This document shows positions 1 to 5,450 of a DNA stretch of 5,450 nt, piece after piece (the first letter of the stretch is position 1; each line of letters opens with the position of its first letter). The stretch spans positions 1 to 5,450 of the forward strand of contig JBGPOZ010000265.1 of NCBI GenBank assembly GCA_041488295.1, written 5' to 3'. Source of the stretch: URHD0088 sp041488295 (GTDB lineage: Bacteria > Pseudomonadota > Alphaproteobacteria > ATCC43930 > CGMCC-115725). The notes below the pieces were generated by a model. The model was not told the origin of the DNA and searched no databases. It saw only the letters and a list, made by a program, of their open reading frames with translations. The translations under genes were made by a program, and so were the position numbers.

Positions 1-582
1 GATCTCGGCGTCGAGATCGCCTCGATCGGCGTCCAGATCCATGGCGGCATGGGCTTCATCGAGGAGACGGGCGCGGCGCAGCATCTGCGCGATGCGCGCA
101 TCGCGCCGATCTATGAGGGGACGAACGGCATCCAGGCGAACGATCTCATGGCGCGCAAGGTGATGCGCGATAGCGGCACGGCGGCGAAGCACTTCATCGC
201 GACGATGCGGAGCACCGAAACCGAACTGACGGGCGACGATTTCGCGGCGATCGGCGAGCGCCTCGCTCCCGCGCTCGACGCGCTGGAGGACGCGACGGGC
301 TGGATCGTCGGCGCTTGGAACGCCGACCCGGCGCAGACGATCGCCGGCGCCGTCCCCTATCTCAACCTCTTCGGCATCGCCGCGGGCGGCTGGCTCATGG
401 CGAAATCGGCGCTCGCCGCGGCGGATCGGCTGAAGCGCGGGACCGGCGATCCCGCCTTCAACACCGCGAAGATTGCGACGGCGCGCTTTTACGCCGAGCA
501 CATCCTGCCGCGCGCCGCCAGCCTCGCTCCGGCCATTCGCGGCGGCGCGACGGTGATGGATTTCCCGTTGGAGCAGCTTTAG
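1..582 (+). CDS. Acyl-CoA dehydrogenase, C-terminal part (5' end outside window)
   Basis: This is the last 193 codons of a flavoprotein that oxidises acyl-CoA thioesters to trans-2-enoyl-CoA and passes electrons to ETF. The frame is open from base 1, so the start lies upstream. Residues 11-19 (VQIHGGMGF) and 34-46 (IAPIYEGTNGIQA) are hallmarks of the C-terminal helical domain of the family; E39 in YEGT is at the position of the catalytic base of medium-chain enzymes. After about residue 60 comes an extra helical region ending near residue 190. This fits the roughly 600-residue subclass with an added C-terminal domain (FadE-like/DmdC-like) rather than the 380-residue mitochondrial type. If so, about 400 residues are missing to the left. 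The acyl chain specificity cannot be read from this part. The stop is TAG at 580-582. The gene converges with merR, with a repeat element between them, and shows no functional link to the mercury genes. Confidence 0.93.
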   Translation, partial: DLGVEIASIGVQIHGGMGFIEETGAAQHLRDARIAPIYEGTNGIQANDLMARKVMRDSGTAAKHFIATMRSTETELTGDDFAAIGERLAPALDALEDATGWIVGAWNADPAQTIAGAVPYLNLFGIAAGGWLMAKSALAAADRLKRGTGDPAFNTAKIATARFYAEHILPRAASLAPAIRGGATVMDFPLEQL

Positions 583-656
583 CGCTCAACGACACAGATC
601 GGAATCTTCCACCTCCCCCTCCCTACGGAATTTAGCCATCTCGAAGACGCCGCATC

Positions 657-756
657 GGTGTCGTGCGTCCTTCGACTTCGCTCAGGATGAGGTGGATTTG
701 TGCGTGGCAGTAGCAATCTACCTCATCCTGAGCGAAGTCGAAGGACGCACGACACC
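657..756. repeat. Long inverted repeat (37-bp perfect arms) between convergent genes
   Basis: Bases 657-693 and 720-756 are perfect reverse complements over 37 bp. After one G/T mismatch (694/719) pairing continues for four more pairs, giving arms 657-698 and 715-756 with a 16-base loop. The core (CTTCGACTTCGCTCAGGATG and its complement) resembles a dispersed intergenic palindrome I recall from many proteobacterial genomes; that is memory, not a search. It lies about 75 bases past the acyl-CoA dehydrogenase stop and about 107 bases past the merR stop. The transcript would fold into a very stable hairpin from either strand. I see no T-run after either arm, so an intrinsic terminator is not shown. 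It encodes no protein I would trust. Confidence 0.9.
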
Positions 757-810
757 CGATCCAAAGTTCTACCTTCTTCCTTGCTCCACGTCAGGTATTG
801 GATCTGTAAA

Positions 811-861
811 TTCGGTAGCCCCGCGAGCGGGGGAGGGTGCCGATGCTTGCGACTCCGCTCG
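811..861. repeat. Short GC-rich repeat-like segment with small hairpins
   Basis: The segment holds CCCCGC-GA-GCGGGG (819-832) and a competing 7-bp pairing of CGAGCGG (824-830) with CCGCTCG (855-861). The string GCGGGGGAGGGT (827-838) closely resembles GCGGGGAGGGT inside the repeat mosaic near the right end of the window (5375-5385). I read it as a scrap of a dispersed GC-rich repeat next to the merR 3' end. It could also simply be a GC-rich intergenic stretch. Confidence 0.4.
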
Positions 862-863
862 TT

Positions 864-1319
864 TCAACCGGTGGACGCGCCGGCAAGCGGTGAGAACAGC
901 ACCTCGATCAACGGGCATTCCGGAAGCGTGCCGTCGGCGCAACGCGCGACCATCTCCTTCAAGACGCGCGCCATCTTCCTGAGATCGGCGATCTTGGCCT
1001 CGACATCCGCGAGGTGCCCGGCGGCGAGGTCGCGCGCCTCGCCGCAGGACCGGTCGCGCTCGCCGGCCAGGCGCAGCAGCGCGCGGATTTCATCGAGCGT
1101 AAAGCCCAGATCGCGGGCGCGGCGGATGAAATTCAAGCGCATCAAATGGCCGGTTCCGTACATCCGGTGACCGCCGGCGCTGCGGATCGGCGCGGCGAGA
1201 AGTCCGATCTTCTCGTAATAGCGGATCGTCTCGATGTTGCAGCCCGTGCGCTTAGACAGCGCGCCGATCGGGAGGCGCGGCGCGGTATCGTCCAAAGCGC
1301 CTTTGTCGAGCATCGCCAT
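864..1319 (-). CDS. merR: MerR, mercury-responsive MerR-family regulator
   Basis: This is a 151-residue dimeric DNA-binding regulator that would repress the divergent mer genes and, with Hg(II), twist the operator to activate them. Residues 17-40 form the MerR helix-turn-helix (IGALSKRTG, ETIRYYEKIGLL); GGHRMYG at 49-55 is the wing. A coiled-coil helix (about 85-120) leads to the metal site. The three cysteines that bind Hg(II) in Tn501 MerR (C82, C117, C126) have counterparts C92, C127 and C135, followed by PLI as in Tn501. The C127-C135 loop is one residue shorter. I chose ATG at 1319, preceded by GAGG four bases upstream; ATG at 1313 has a roomier 10-base gap and is equally possible. A TTG at 1370 would extend the frame through the operator and is unlikely. 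Its promoter appears to overlap the merF promoter, implying autoregulation. A regulator of another soft metal is possible, but the adjacent merF and merA argue for mercury. Confidence 0.92.
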   Translation of the reverse strand: MAMLDKGALDDTAPRLPIGALSKRTGCNIETIRYYEKIGLLAAPIRSAGGHRMYGTGHLMRLNFIRRARDLGFTLDEIRALLRLAGERDRSCGEARDLAAGHLADVEAKIADLRKMARVLKEMVARCADGTLPECPLIEVLFSPLAGASTG

Positions 1320-1327
1320 TTTTCCTC

Positions 1328-1358
1328 TTGAACCTGTAGGAACTACAGGTCCCATCGT
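1328..1358 (+). promoter_or_regulatory. merFA promoter with MerR-type 19-bp spacer
   Basis: A -35-like TTGAAC (1328-1333) is followed, after exactly 19 bases, by a weak -10-like CATCGT (1353-1358). The dyad sits between them. Overlong 19-20 bp spacers holding a dyad are the signature of promoters activated by MerR-family proteins, which shorten the effective spacing by DNA distortion. The poor -10 match means the assignment leans on spacing and context. Confidence 0.7.
1332..1350. promoter_or_regulatory. MerR operator dyad
   Basis: ACCTGTAG (1332-1339), spacer GAA, then CTACAGGT (1343-1350) is a perfect 8-bp inverted repeat lying in the divergent merR/merF gap. Form and position match MerR-family operators, which sit between the -35 and -10 of the target promoter. 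It also covers the proposed -10 of merR, so one bound dimer could control both directions. Confidence 0.85.
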
Positions 1359-1370
1359 CGCCGAAGTCAA
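1342..1370 (-). promoter_or_regulatory. merR promoter, overlapping the operator
   Basis: On the minus strand TTGACT (1370-1365) is a near-consensus -35 and, after a 17-base spacer, TGTAGT (1347-1342) is a four-of-six -10. The -10 lies inside the operator dyad. The predicted transcript start, about 1335, leaves a leader of only about 16-22 bases with GAGG at 1327-1324. That supports the merR starts at 1319 or 1313 over the longer frame. Confidence 0.6.
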
Positions 1371-1387
1371 GCATGGAGGGAAAGGCG

Positions 1388-1615
1388 ATGAACGACCGGA
1401 AGCTCATCGGCATCGGCGCCGCCGGCATGGCTCTCGCCGCCTTGTGTTGCGCGACACCCGTCCTAGTCGTTGCCCTGGGCGCCATCGGCCTTTCCGGCTT
1501 CGTCGGTTGGCTCGATCCCGTGCTGTTGCCGGCGGTCCTGATCTTCGGCAGCCTTCTCGTCTATGGGATCTATCGCCAGCACCGCAGGAGATCCGATGAG
1601 CGCCACGAGACCTGA
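1388..1615 (+). CDS. merF: MerF, small inner-membrane mercuric ion transporter
   Basis: This 75-residue protein would bring Hg(II) into the cytoplasm for reduction. It shows two hydrophobic helices (about 8-31 and 44-62) joined by a short loop (WLDP), then a basic tail (YRQHRRRSDERHET). C20-C21 in LCCATPVLV match the Cys pair in the first helix of MerF, and GLSGFVGWLDPVLLPA resembles the classical loop and second helix. Classical MerF is about 81 residues and has a second Cys pair near its cytoplasmic C-terminus; this protein ends without one. ATG at 1388 has GGAGG (1375-1379) eight bases upstream. An in-frame ATG at 1373 lies before that site and is less likely. The 3' end overlaps merA by 20 bases, implying translational coupling. 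No merT, merP or merC is visible, so this would be the only mercury uptake protein here. Confidence 0.88.
   Translation: MNDRKLIGIGAAGMALAALCCATPVLVVALGAIGLSGFVGWLDPVLLPAVLIFGSLLVYGIYRQHRRRSDERHET
1586..1598 (+). promoter_or_regulatory. merA ribosome binding site and start, inside merF
   Basis: AGGAG at 1586-1590, five bases before ATG 1596, lies in the last codons of merF. This fixes the merA start as overlapping merF by 20 bases, so the cysteine pair at residues 8-9 follows close behind the start. Confidence 0.75.
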
Positions 1616-3035
1616 TTGCTGCGCCGGCGGCGCGACATCCTCGCCCGACCTCGCCGTGATCGGCGCCGGCTCGGCCGGCTTCGCGGCGGCGATCCGGGCT
1701 GCCGAGCTGGGCGCCAAAGTGGCGTTGATCGGCCACGGCACGCTCGGCGGCACCTGCGTCAATGTCGGCTGCGTGCCGTCGAAGACACTGATCCGCGCGA
1801 CCGAAGCCGTGCACGGCGCGCGCGCCGCATCGCGCTTCGCCGGCATCGCGGGAGACGCGCGCTTGACCCGCTGGTCGGCGCTGATCGCCCAGAAGGACGA
1901 TCTCGTCGCGCGTTTGCGTCGCGCCAAATATGCCGATCTGCTGCCGGCCTATGATCGGATCACCTATATCGACGGCCCGGCGCGCCTCACGCCCGGCGGC
2001 GTTGCCGTCAACGGCACGCTGTTGACGCCCGGCAAGACCATCATCGCGACGGGAGCCACGGCGGCGCTGCCGCCCGTCCCCGGTCTCGCGGCCGTGCCGC
2101 ATCTGACGAGTACAGAGGCGCTCGAGCTTGAAGCCCTGCCGGCTTCGCTCGTCGTCATCGGCGGCGGCGTCATCGGGTGCGAGCTCGGCCAGATGTTCGC
2201 CCGGGCCGGCGTCAAGGTGACGATCCTCTGCCGTTCCCGCCTCCTGCCGGAGGGCGAGCCCGAGATCAGCGCCGCGCTCACCCGCTACCTCATCGCCGAA
2301 GGTCTCGAAATTCGCTGCGGCGTCGCTTACGAAAGCGTTCACAGCACGAAGGCCGGCGGCGCGATCGCGTTTCGCGATGCCGAGGGCCGGCCGGTCACGA
2401 TCCAGGCGGAACAATTCCTGATCGCCACCGGTCGCAGGCCGAACACGACGGGCCTCGGCCTCGATGAGGCCGGCGTCGCGCTCAATCGCGCGGGCGGGAT
2501 CGCGGTCGACGATCGGCTGCGCACCAGCAAGGCCGGGCTCTACGCCGCGGGCGACGTCACCGGCCGCGACATGTTCGTCTACATGGCGGCTTACGGGGCG
2601 AAGCTCGCCGCCGAAAACGCGCTGAATGGCGACGCGCGCCGCTACGATGCCAGCGCCATGCCTGAGGTGATCTTCACCGACCCGCAAATTGCGAAGGTCG
2701 GCCTCACCGAGGGAGAAGCGCGCGCCGAGGGCAAGGACGTGCAAAGCGTCGTCCTGCCGCTCGATCAGGTGCCGCGCGCCCTCGCCGCGCGCGACACGCG
2801 CGGCCTCATCAAGCTGGTTGCCGAGCGACGAAACGGGCGGCTCCTCGGCGCCCACATTCTCGCTCCGGAGGCCGGCGACAGCATCCAGACGGCGGTGCTC
2901 GCCATCAAGCACGGACTGACGACGACCGATCTCGCCGAAACGCTCTTTCCCTATCTGACCACGGTCGAGGGCTTGAAGCTCGCGGCGCTCGGCTTCACGA
3001 AGGATTTGACCAAGCTGTCATGCTGCGCCGGATAG
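1596..3035 (+). CDS. merA: MerA, mercuric reductase lacking the N-terminal metal-binding domain
   Basis: This 479-residue FAD-dependent disulfide oxidoreductase would reduce Hg(II) to Hg(0) with NADPH in the cytoplasm as a homodimer. In order: FAD motif GAGSAG (23-28); redox site GGTCVNVGCVPSK with C54 and C59; NADPH motif GGGVIG (189-194); second FAD motif GLYAAGD (314-320); dimerisation domain from about 355; C-terminal LSCCAG with C476-C477, which hands Hg(II) to the partner active site. The two tyrosines near the metal in MerA structures are present (Y112 in RRAKY, Y453 in FPYLT). The FPYLT tyrosine and the C-terminal Cys pair separate it from lipoamide dehydrogenase and glutathione reductase. 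There is no HMA-like domain (no GMTCxxC); instead a short N-terminus carries C8-C9. ATG at 1596 is chosen because AGGAG (1586-1590) lies five bases upstream. An earlier in-frame ATG at 1563 is inside merF with no ribosome site. Confidence 0.96.
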   Translation: MSATRPDCCAGGATSSPDLAVIGAGSAGFAAAIRAAELGAKVALIGHGTLGGTCVNVGCVPSKTLIRATEAVHGARAASRFAGIAGDARLTRWSALIAQKDDLVARLRRAKYADLLPAYDRITYIDGPARLTPGGVAVNGTLLTPGKTIIATGATAALPPVPGLAAVPHLTSTEALELEALPASLVVIGGGVIGCELGQMFARAGVKVTILCRSRLLPEGEPEISAALTRYLIAEGLEIRCGVAYESVHSTKAGGAIAFRDAEGRPVTIQAEQFLIATGRRPNTTGLGLDEAGVALNRAGGIAVDDRLRTSKAGLYAAGDVTGRDMFVYMAAYGAKLAAENALNGDARRYDASAMPEVIFTDPQIAKVGLTEGEARAEGKDVQSVVLPLDQVPRALAARDTRGLIKLVAERRNGRLLGAHILAPEAGDSIQTAVLAIKHGLTTTDLAETLFPYLTTVEGLKLAALGFTKDLTKLSCCAG

Positions 3036-3058
3036 CGCCGCAAGACGAAGGAGCAAGC

Positions 3059-3112
3059 ATGCACGATGCGCCATCGATCGAACTGAGGCTGCGAGTTCGG
3101 CGTCCGAGTTGA
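3059..3112 (+). pseudogene. 17-codon orphan reading frame after merA, possible remnant of a third mer-operon gene
   Basis: ATG 3059 has an excellent AAGGAG (3048-3053) five bases upstream and sits 23 bases after the merA stop, as a third operon gene would. The frame encodes only MHDAPSIELRLRVRRPS before TGA. Small Cys-rich proteins of the GDCCVxC type follow merA in some alphaproteobacterial operons and, as I recall, begin with a short lead ending in IELRS or similar. The first ten residues could be the stub of such a gene, broken at about base 3089. There is no cysteine or recognisable domain, so this rests on position, ribosome site and a weak resemblance. It may equally be chance or a real tiny peptide. 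Confidence 0.27.
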
Positions 3113-3124
3113 TGAGAGAAGCTT

Positions 3125-3216
3125 TTCAGCGCCGAGGACGCGGTGGTTGCGCAGAGGACGCAGAGAGTATGAGTTTCCTGCGTCCTCTGCGCATCCTCGG
3201 CGACCTCCGCGCTGAA
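3125..3216. repeat. Imperfect inverted repeat (39-base arms) between merA and the MFS gene
   Basis: Bases 3125-3163 pair with 3178-3216 at 34 of 39 positions; the innermost 15 bp and outermost 8 bp are perfect, with a 14-base loop. The core GCGCAGAGGACGCAG and its complement resemble a CGCAGAGG-type intergenic repeat I recall from several phyla. The element sits between convergent transcripts, about 90 bases after merA and 40 bases after the MFS stop. Neither side carries a T-run, so intrinsic termination is unproven, though a hairpin here could protect the 3' ends of both messages. Confidence 0.82.
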
Positions 3217-3234
3217 GAATTCATCTCTCGGGGC

Positions 3235-3267
3235 AGCGACTCCTGCCTGATTTTGGTCAGGGTCGCT
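3235..3267 (-). other. Bulged hairpin over the MFS stop codon
   Basis: AGCGAC (3235-3240) pairs with GTCGCT (3262-3267), and CCTGA (3246-3250) with TCAGG (3257-3261), around a six-base loop. A five-base one-sided bulge (3241-3245) interrupts the 11-bp stem. The MFS TGA (3257-3259) lies in the stem. It could help end or stabilise the SDR-MFS message, but it has no U-tract and short pairings like this arise easily in GC-rich DNA. Confidence 0.35.
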
Positions 3268-4387
3268 CGGCTCGCACCGGAATCAACAGCGATGCAGCGA
3301 TCGCGGCGAGGATCGATGCGAGCGCGGCGACCGCGAGGGCTGCCGTCATCGAGCGCGTCACGAGGATGCCGCCAAGCGCCGCGCCGAGGGGCGCCCCTGA
3401 CGTGTTCAAGCTCATCGACACGGCGAGCACGCGGCCGAGCCAAGCGGGCTCGGTGCGGCGCTGGCGCAGGCCGAGGGTGCACACATCGATCGGGCCCGCG
3501 AGAAATCCGACGAGCGCGAGGCCGAGCGTAAGGCCGAGAAGACCGAGATGGGCGCTCACGGGATAGATCGCAAATGCGGTCGCGAACGTGCCGAGCGCGA
3601 TGATGCGCCGTTCCCGGTCGAGCGTCTGGAGATGGCCCGCGCCCAACGCCCCGAGTCCGCCCGCGACCCCTGAGATCGCCCAGATCGCCCCCACCGCAGA
3701 TTGCGCCGCGGCGCCCGCGCCGAGCTCGCGCACGACGAAAACGGGCACGACGACGATGAGGATGCCCCAGCTCATCTGATAGAGCGCGTAGGAGAGAGCG
3801 AGGCCGCGCAGCGCGGCGTTGCGGATCAAATAGCCGAGGCCGGCGACCGCCTCGCGCCACAGCGGTCCCGCCCGGCCGAAACGCGCCGCCGCCTTGCGGA
3901 GCAGCGGGACAAGGCTGACACTCGCCGCGACGTAGAGGAGCGCGATGAGCAGCATCGTCACATGCGCGCCGGTGAGGCCGAAAAGCACGCCGGCGAGGGC
4001 GGGACCCACGACGTCGGTCAGCGCGTAGCTGCTCGCGTCGAGCGCATTGGCGGCGTCGAGAGCGTCGGCCCGGACAAGGCGCGGGAGCAAGGTTCTGATG
4101 CCGGCGGCGCCGAGCGGGCTGGTGAGCGAATAGAGCGCGACCAAGGCAAGGAGCAGCGGCGCACTCGCCCCGCCCATCATGCCGGCCGCCGCCAGGGCCA
4201 GGACCAGAACCGCGCTGACGGCCATGTCGATCGCGATGCCCTTTTCGGCACCAACGCGATCGAGCAGCGCCCCGGCCAAAGGGCTGACCGCCATTCCCGG
4301 CGCCATCGCGGCGAACGAGATCCAGCCGGCGAGTACGGGCGAATCGAAGCGGTCGAGGACGTAAAGGATGATCGCCAGCAGGAACAT
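3257..4387 (-). CDS. MFS transporter, drug-efflux-like (MFS_3/EntS type), start uncertain
   Basis: This is a polytopic inner-membrane transporter of the major facilitator superfamily, probably a proton-coupled exporter of small molecules; the substrate cannot be inferred. From ATG 4387 it is 376 residues. Motif A (GALLDRVGAEKG) spans 39-50, after helix 2. A second diagnostic stretch, NALDASSYALTDVVGPALAG (114-133), is typical of the MFS_3 exporters. A hydrophilic central loop lies at about 163-178, and WLGRVLAVSMSLNTSGAPLG (316-335) is typical of the second half. The ATG at 4387 cuts through the first membrane helix: the 28 upstream in-frame codons (to 4471) read as a normal MFS N-terminus but contain no ATG, GTG or TTG. 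The full protein of about 403 residues would fit family length better. The frame is the same as the upstream SDR and begins right after its TAG, so the two genes are probably co-transcribed and coupled. Confidence 0.88.
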   Translation of the reverse strand: MFLLAIILYVLDRFDSPVLAGWISFAAMAPGMAVSPLAGALLDRVGAEKGIAIDMAVSAVLVLALAAAGMMGGASAPLLLALVALYSLTSPLGAAGIRTLLPRLVRADALDAANALDASSYALTDVVGPALAGVLFGLTGAHVTMLLIALLYVAASVSLVPLLRKAAARFGRAGPLWREAVAGLGYLIRNAALRGLALSYALYQMSWGILIVVVPVFVVRELGAGAAAQSAVGAIWAISGVAGGLGALGAGHLQTLDRERRIIALGTFATAFAIYPVSAHLGLLGLTLGLALVGFLAGPIDVCTLGLRQRRTEPAWLGRVLAVSMSLNTSGAPLGAALGGILVTRSMTAALAVAALASILAAIAASLLIPVRAERP

Positions 4388-4471
4388 CCGCCCGGCGAGC
4401 CGCGAGAGGCACGTCGCCAGCAGAAGCTCGGATACGCCTCGGAGCCGGAGAAGCTCGCGGTAGGTCAGCGT
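4388..4471 (-). other. Conserved-looking MFS N-terminus without a standard start codon
   Basis: Read in the MFS frame after the SDR TAG (4474-4472), the codons are ACG, CTG, ACC, TAC and onward, giving LTYRELLRLRG then SELLLATCLSRLAGR before the ATG at 4387. This completes transmembrane helix 1 as in related transporters. The only possible initiators are CTG at 4468 (after TGGGGGT, a weak ribosome site) or ACG at 4471, which is one transition from ATG. Possible explanations are non-canonical initiation, a start-codon mutation, amber readthrough from the SDR, or a sequencing error. Confidence 0.6.
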
Positions 4472-5233
<762 letters not shown>

Positions 5234-5246
5234 GGGAGATTCTCCT

Positions 5247-5274
5247 TCGATAGTCGTCGCTGATCCCCGTTCAA
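5247..5274 (-). promoter_or_regulatory. Possible SDR-MFS promoter
   Basis: On the minus strand TTGAAC (5274-5269) and TATCGA (5252-5247) are separated by 16 bases. The -10 matches only three of six positions and runs into the ribosome binding site, so the leader would be very short. It is the best candidate I see between the repeats and the SDR start, but it is weak; the true promoter may lie further upstream or in a different sigma class. Confidence 0.22.
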
Positions 5275-5276
5275 AG

Positions 5277-5299
5277 CCCTCTCCCCTTGTGGGAGAGGG
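5277..5299. repeat. Perfect 9-bp hairpin (CCCTCTCCC / GGGAGAGGG)
   Basis: CCCTCTCCC (5277-5285) and GGGAGAGGG (5291-5299) are exact reverse complements around a five-base loop. It is the inner end of the repeat mosaic in the SDR upstream region. CCCTCTCC recurs at the very end of the window (5443-5450). Confidence 0.8.
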
Positions 5300-5319
5300 A
5301 GGGGACCCGCATAGCTCTC

Positions 5320-5368
5320 GGCGAAGCTTCGCTTCGCCTGCCGCTGACAGCGGAAGCTTTGCTTCCGC
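5320..5368. repeat. Tandem pair of related 8-bp hairpins
   Basis: GGCGAAGC-TTC-GCTTCGCC (5320-5338) and GCGGAAGC-TTT-GCTTCCGC (5350-5368) are two near-identical perfect hairpins 11 bases apart. A small CCGCT-GAC-AGCGG hairpin (5341-5353) bridges them and competes with the second. Repeated small hairpins in an upstream region look like part of a dispersed intergenic repeat, not a designed regulator. Confidence 0.75.
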
Positions 5369-5380
5369 GAGAAGCGGGGA

Positions 5381-5450
5381 GGGTGAGGGGGCTGCCGCAA
5401 GTTTTCGGGTCATCGCGTCGCGATGACTGACCCCTCACCCAACCCTCTCC
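5381..5450. repeat. Nested palindrome at the right edge, continuing beyond the window
   Basis: GGGTGAGGGG (5381-5390) pairs with CCCCTCACCC (5431-5440), enclosing a perfect GTCATCGCG (5409-5417) / CGCGATGAC (5419-5427) stem around a single T. The trailing AACCCTCTCC reaches the last base, so the element probably continues. Strings such as CCCCTCACCC and CCCTCTCC recall widespread intergenic repeats of alpha- and betaproteobacteria (memory only). Confidence 0.75.

Noticed and set aside
692..1170. Short plus-strand open frames over the 657-756 repeat and merR
   Set aside because: They are made of repeat sequence and the antisense of merR, with no domain or convincing start site.
1320..1370. 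A 17-residue N-terminal extension of MerR from TTG 1370
   Set aside because: It would be translated through the operator and both promoters, and the TTG is part of the proposed merR -35; no ribosome site precedes it.
1404..2912. A 502-codon open frame antisense to merA
   Set aside because: Composition is that of a shadow of the merA codons; merA has every family motif and the correct length.
3109..3531. A 140-codon plus-strand frame over the 3125-3216 palindrome and the MFS 3' end
   Set aside because: It starts in repeat DNA and continues as Arg-rich antisense of the MFS gene.
5234..5413. A 60-residue N-terminal extension of the SDR
   Set aside because: It is encoded by the hairpin repeats, and ATG 5233 has a proper ribosome site and begins the normal SDR fold.
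5277..5450. CRISPR array or riboswitch in the hairpin-rich end
   Set aside because: There are no regularly spaced direct repeats with unique spacers, and no recognisable riboswitch core; the palindromes look like intergenic repeats.

Overview
The window is GC-rich (by eye about two-thirds G+C), tightly packed and all bacterial. Its genes start at ATG behind GGAG-type ribosome binding sites. Protein style, a compact mercury-resistance cluster and the kinds of palindromic repeats suggest an alphaproteobacterium, perhaps of the Hyphomicrobiales; that placement is inference. No phage, transposase, CRISPR, tRNA or rRNA signal was seen.

Layout, left to right. (1) 1-582, plus strand: the 3' end of a large acyl-CoA dehydrogenase gene. 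(2) 583-863: a gap with a long near-perfect inverted repeat (657-756) and a second repeat-like scrap (about 811-861). (3) 864-3035: a mercury-resistance module. merR lies on the minus strand and merF-merA diverge on the plus strand, with merF and merA overlapping by 20 bases. The two promoters overlap face to face around a 19-base dyad at 1332-1350. A 17-codon orphan reading frame with a good ribosome binding site (3059-3112) follows merA and may be a gene remnant. (4) 3113-3256: a gap with an imperfect 39-base inverted repeat (3125-3216) and a bulged hairpin over the next gene's stop codon. (5) 3257-5233, minus strand: a short-chain dehydrogenase/reductase gene followed directly by an MFS efflux-type transporter gene, probably one transcript. 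(6) 5234-5450: the SDR leader, then a mosaic of small palindromes running off the window.

How the mer genes work together: MerF would carry Hg(II) across the inner membrane. MerA would reduce it to volatile Hg(0) with NADPH. MerR would repress the operon without mercury and activate it with mercury. MerA keeps all the catalytic residues I can check (C54, C59, Y112, Y453, C476, C477) but has no N-terminal metal-binding domain. MerF lacks the cytoplasmic Cys pair of the classical protein, whereas MerA starts with its own Cys-Cys.

The most notable oddities are this redistribution of cysteine pairs, and an MFS gene whose conserved-looking N-terminus lies in frame directly after the SDR amber stop with no standard start codon. 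I see no clearly new system. The window is mainly a minimal mer operon set between repeat elements at convergent gene ends.
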